From assembly GCF_900964775.1 (NCBI RefSeq), contig NC_041818.1:9817332-9881331 (forward strand): a DNA stretch of 64,000 nucleotides. Direction: 5' to 3'. The notes below the pieces were generated by a model. The model was not told the DNA's origin. It searched no databases and worked only from the letters and a program-made list of their open reading frames with translations. The DNA is from Scleropages formosus (Eukaryota; Chordata; Actinopteri; Osteoglossiformes; Osteoglossidae). Positions 53,101-64,000 of the stretch are shown here, in pieces (within the stretch, counting starts at the first letter, position 1; each line of letters starts with the position of its first letter). The position numbers and the translations under genes were made by a program.

Positions 53101-53741
53101 AGTTCTACGTCAGGTATCATCTGTAACACGCTGTCTGAGTGGGACTTTCATACAGGTCATATTTAGCTTTACATGTCTTGAGTGTTATACCAGCTGTTGT
53201 CTTTTTTTTTTTTAACTAGCTGCTCCCTGACATCCAAAGAAGTGAAAAAGCTGTACTGGGAAGGGGGCCCCGAGGCTAGCGAGTCCACAGATATCATCTT
53301 TCTGAACAAAGAGGTAAAGAGAATTGTGGGGCCAAGTGAAGATACAGTATATAACCCTTTTTTTCTTTTTACAGTGGCATTCTTACTGAATTTATTAGTT
53401 ACTGAAAGTACTGCAGATTAGTCATTGTGAAATACATGCAGGCAGCTATTCAAAGGTGTATTGTAATCAGTGTTTTTGTCAGAGTAGCACAGCCCATTAA
53501 ATGAGGAAAAGTGTTGAATATGGCCATTTGGTTATAGGACAACATTTTATTAATGGTATTGTAGCTTTTTGAGCTGCATAATTGCCAAGAAGTGTCCAAA
53601 ATGCAATATATGTGTGTGTGTCTGTGTGCTGTGAAGGAGGTCCTGAAGCTGGAGAAGAGTGCCCTTCTGTGGTCTGAACTGTGTCCTTCAGCTAAAGGAG
53701 CAGTGCTTCTGTACCACCTTGTTCGGCCAGATCTAGATTGA
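50103..53741 (+). CDS. nudt22: NUDT22, atypical Nudix UDP-sugar hydrolase (exon 1 appears frameshifted)
   Basis: Exons: 50103-50189, 50508-51297, 52813-52920, 53016-53113, 53220-53313, 53637-53741. Exon 1 starts [11 protein letters not shown] and ends, in another frame, with [10 protein letters not shown]; a 1-base surplus in the ctgagggaaaaagcaag stretch (about 50151-50167) separates the frames. As written, exon 2 would be read as GTT TAA. Exon 2 carries [60 protein letters not shown] and the start of the Nudix region (DIPGGHPEP). Exon 3 has [17 protein letters not shown], the degenerate Nudix-box half. Human NUDT22 is reported to hydrolyse UDP-glucose/galactose to UMP and sugar-1-phosphate with Mg2+. 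Between HSVTL and TMQLGLT there are about 141 residues where human has about a dozen. Intron 2 holds a LINE fragment. Codons elsewhere are intact, so I read this as a live gene with a possible assembly error. Confidence 0.88.
51385..52700 (-). mobile_element. 5'-truncated L2/CR1-clade LINE fragment
   Basis: On the minus strand 52698-52396 encodes a reverse-transcriptase piece: [31 protein letters not shown]. Further 3' (51977-51620) comes the typical C-terminal tail of L2-like ORF2 ([21 protein letters not shown]). Reading frames are interrupted and the 5' part including the endonuclease is missing, so the copy is dead. It fills most of NUDT22 intron 2, antisense to that gene. The 3' end near 51385 is approximate and may include another short repeat. 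Confidence 0.8.
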
Positions 53742-53808
53742 ACACTTGAAGAGATGATTACCCTTCGACAGTTACTTGTTGAAATCCTTAAATGCAGAAA
53801 CCGTGACC

Positions 53809-53814
53809 ATTAAA
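53809..53814 (+). terminator. ATTAAA poly(A) signal, candidate for NUDT22
   Basis: Variant signal about 70 bp after the NUDT22 stop. A canonical AATAAA follows at 54462-54467. The 54470-55375 gap to ADSS2 is AT-rich with no gene. Confidence 0.45.
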
Positions 53815-55375
53815 CGAGAATTCAGGGCAAATGTAATGGGGCAAGGGATAATCAATATTAACAAGTGGCTACATTGTAATTTTTTTATATACAATACTGT
53901 TTATCTTCATGATTTGTATTATATGAAAGCAAAGAGATTGTTTTAGATTTGTGATTTTATGGAAGAGCCCAGATTTGAAATGTGAACATAAATGTAAATT
54001 TTTCAAGTTCAACATTACTTTGTTACAACACAAGGTTATTACATGACTAATACACACTCACCAGATAGCTTGCTGCATAGTTTGTGTACAGTGTTTAGTC
54101 ACATGAATGACAGGAGGTAATGTCAGAGGAAAATGTGCAATTACAATCAAAAATTTAAGTGATTCACCCAGTTCCATGTTTAGATAAACATGAGAACTGC
54201 ACACTACCAGGTTTTGAGAAGTTGGATGGCAACTTCATTAATGTCTTAACATTTCAGTAAACCTATTAGATTATGCAAACAAATTGTGATTCCCATTACA
54301 GGAATGAGTGGACAAGGAGCAGATCTGCACAAAGTAAAGGATAAAGGTCTTTTGTTCCCATCAAAGGACCAAAAAGATCAGTGAATTAGTTTTTGACCAG
54401 AAATTACCATTTGTGAATTGCCCACTGAATTGTCTGCAATATACAGGGGCACATGTAATTAAATAAAAATGTTAAATTCAGTAAAAATTACAAGTGAAAG
54501 CACAAAAATGTCAGATGGAAAGTGGAAAGGGGGATTTGACAGTAAATATGACTTTAATCCATTTAACAGCCAGTATGAGTGTGCAGTAAAAACTTTACTG
54601 GGCACCCCACCACCAAAGGATGGCTCTGGTCTGTTCCATCTTTCGGTGAACCCACACATCAGGGTGAGGTGTGGCCAACATGCTTTTTAAAGTCTATTCA
54701 TTCAATGCTTTAAAATCAATACAAAATCCCTTTTTTTTTTTTTTAAATCTCACATCCAGCTAGACTATCCTTGTGAGCATTCCAATAAAGCTGGTCCTCG
54801 AAGTAAGCAGTTGTGTCCACAAACCCAAGTACAACTGAACTCATTGTAAGGAGATTGTACAATGAGACAATTTAGCCTAACATTACTTCAAGTGGTACAG
54901 AGTCTGAGGTAAAATAAAAAACATTGACTTTCAAAAACAAACATCTCACACAGCTCTAATTTGGCAAATAGCTGTTACAGATTAAGATATTTAAACAAAC
55001 TGTACTGTCAAAAAAAGAAAACCACTACATAAATCAGGATTAAGGTTGGAGAACCAGTTACCTCTCAGAAGAGAAGTTATGATTTTTTTTTTTTTTAAAA
55101 AAAAAAACCTTTTATCCAATCAGAATAATTTCACAAATTAAAACCAAAGATTTTCTTACTACAATGTATAATAAACCAAGGGATGCTAGAGACGTTGTCC
55201 TCATTCTTAACCTGAAGTTACTCATCTCGTATGTTATTGTTAAATGATTTGACAATATCAGATTGAGGGTCTGGTCCCAGTGATGGTGAACTCAGTATAA
55301 GTTCATAAGATGAGTGCTGGTTCCATTATTGCAATTCCGGGGCTGTAACGTTTGGCACTGAACTGGAGCCGCCAA

Positions 55376-63264
<7,889 letters not shown>

Positions 63265-64000
63265 CTCGCCGCTCGTGCCTTTCCTACCCCGGAAGAATAA
63301 AAAATGAGCGCGTGAACTAGCCGGAAAAGGAAAGGATTTTTCTTTTTTTCTTCAGCCCGATGACGTGCGAGGTTGCTTTGGGACAAGCGGGGACGGGGCC
63401 ATTTCTTATCGTAAGCGCGATAGACGGCAGCTTAGACTCTAGTTAGAGCCCCGACGTCTTCTCTTTTTTCCTCTCTTCCTCTCTCCTCTCCTCACAAACT
63501 GTTGTATTTCATGCGTTTTGTGGGGAATCTTTATTATTATTATTATAATACAATAGTATAAAAGGCAGCAGCAAAGAGTAGAAAGACAAAAAAGAGTGAG
63601 GGGAATACAATCAATGTAATACAAATATAGATTATAGTTTAGATGGCAATTTTTGACCCATTTATTTACAGTGTAATACTTTTTCATTTTTTCTTTGGAG
63701 AGTACAAATGTGCTCTTTGATTCTATTTGAGAGGGCTGTAAAGTCAGCTTTCTAATCAAAGAATTTCCATTATAGATGTGAAATTTGGCTCACGATAGAG
63801 GAAAATGAGATTGAATGAACAGCAGTTTGTCATCCTCCTCGCAGCAGCCGGAGAAACCGAAGAGCACAGTTTCCCATGAGGGTGACGGTGGTTTGCGATG
63901 ATCGATATTTACACTATTTACACTGATGACATTTTGCACTTGTTGCCAGTGTTATAGTAAATGAGCGGTACGCCACAGTAAGTATACAACAGCCCCACAT

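Overview
The window is vertebrate nuclear DNA, almost certainly from a ray-finned (teleost) fish. Genes are split into many small exons with clean GT-AG junctions, CA/TG microsatellites are abundant, and there are tRNA-derived SINEs, an L2/CR1-type LINE fragment and a Tc1-type DNA transposon. One SINE family (four copies, all with target-site duplications) looks like ones I associate with bony-tongue fishes, but that is only an impression.

Layout: (1) 2489-3856, plus strand, RD3 (photoreceptor guanylate-cyclase regulator), two coding exons. (2) 7808-11734, minus, STX5 (Golgi Qa-SNARE), ten coding exons, convergent with RD3; its promoter candidates lie at 13.2-13.9 kb. (3) 21568-34618, minus, a VEGF-family growth factor best called VEGFB, with an 8 kb first intron full of CpG-rich and simple-sequence DNA. 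(4) 36301-37861, a decayed Tc1-like transposon, between VEGFB and the next gene. (5) 39155-45740, minus, DNAJC4 (J-domain membrane protein), six coding exons. (6) 50103-53741, plus, NUDT22 (atypical Nudix UDP-sugar hydrolase), with an L2-type LINE fragment in its second intron. (7) 55376-63264, minus, ADSS2 (adenylosuccinate synthase), thirteen coding exons, convergent with NUDT22.

Every exon chain was checked by reading frame across junctions. RD3 gives 222 aa, STX5 340 aa, the VEGFB short-tail form 194 aa, DNAJC4 267 aa and ADSS2 472 aa, all closed and in frame. NUDT22 closes only if one base in exon 1 is out of place. The VEGFB-DNAJC4-NUDT22 trio matches a human chromosome 11q13 neighbourhood, which supports the VEGFB name, although NUDT22 is here in opposite orientation to the other two. 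The genes are unrelated housekeeping or tissue genes and do not form a pathway.

The most interesting observation is in VEGFB. The sixth coding exon carries two acceptors 23 bp apart that open two different reading frames: a Pro/Ala/Gly-rich tail that stops inside the exon, and a Cys/Arg-rich heparin-binding-like tail. This is the same layout as human VEGF-B186/167. Others are a GC-AG intron in ADSS2, an apparent 1-base frameshift and a ~141-residue insertion in NUDT22, and a CCAAT-box cluster upstream of NUDT22. I see no prokaryotic features, CRISPR arrays, rRNA or functional tRNA genes, and recognised no retrovirus-like element.
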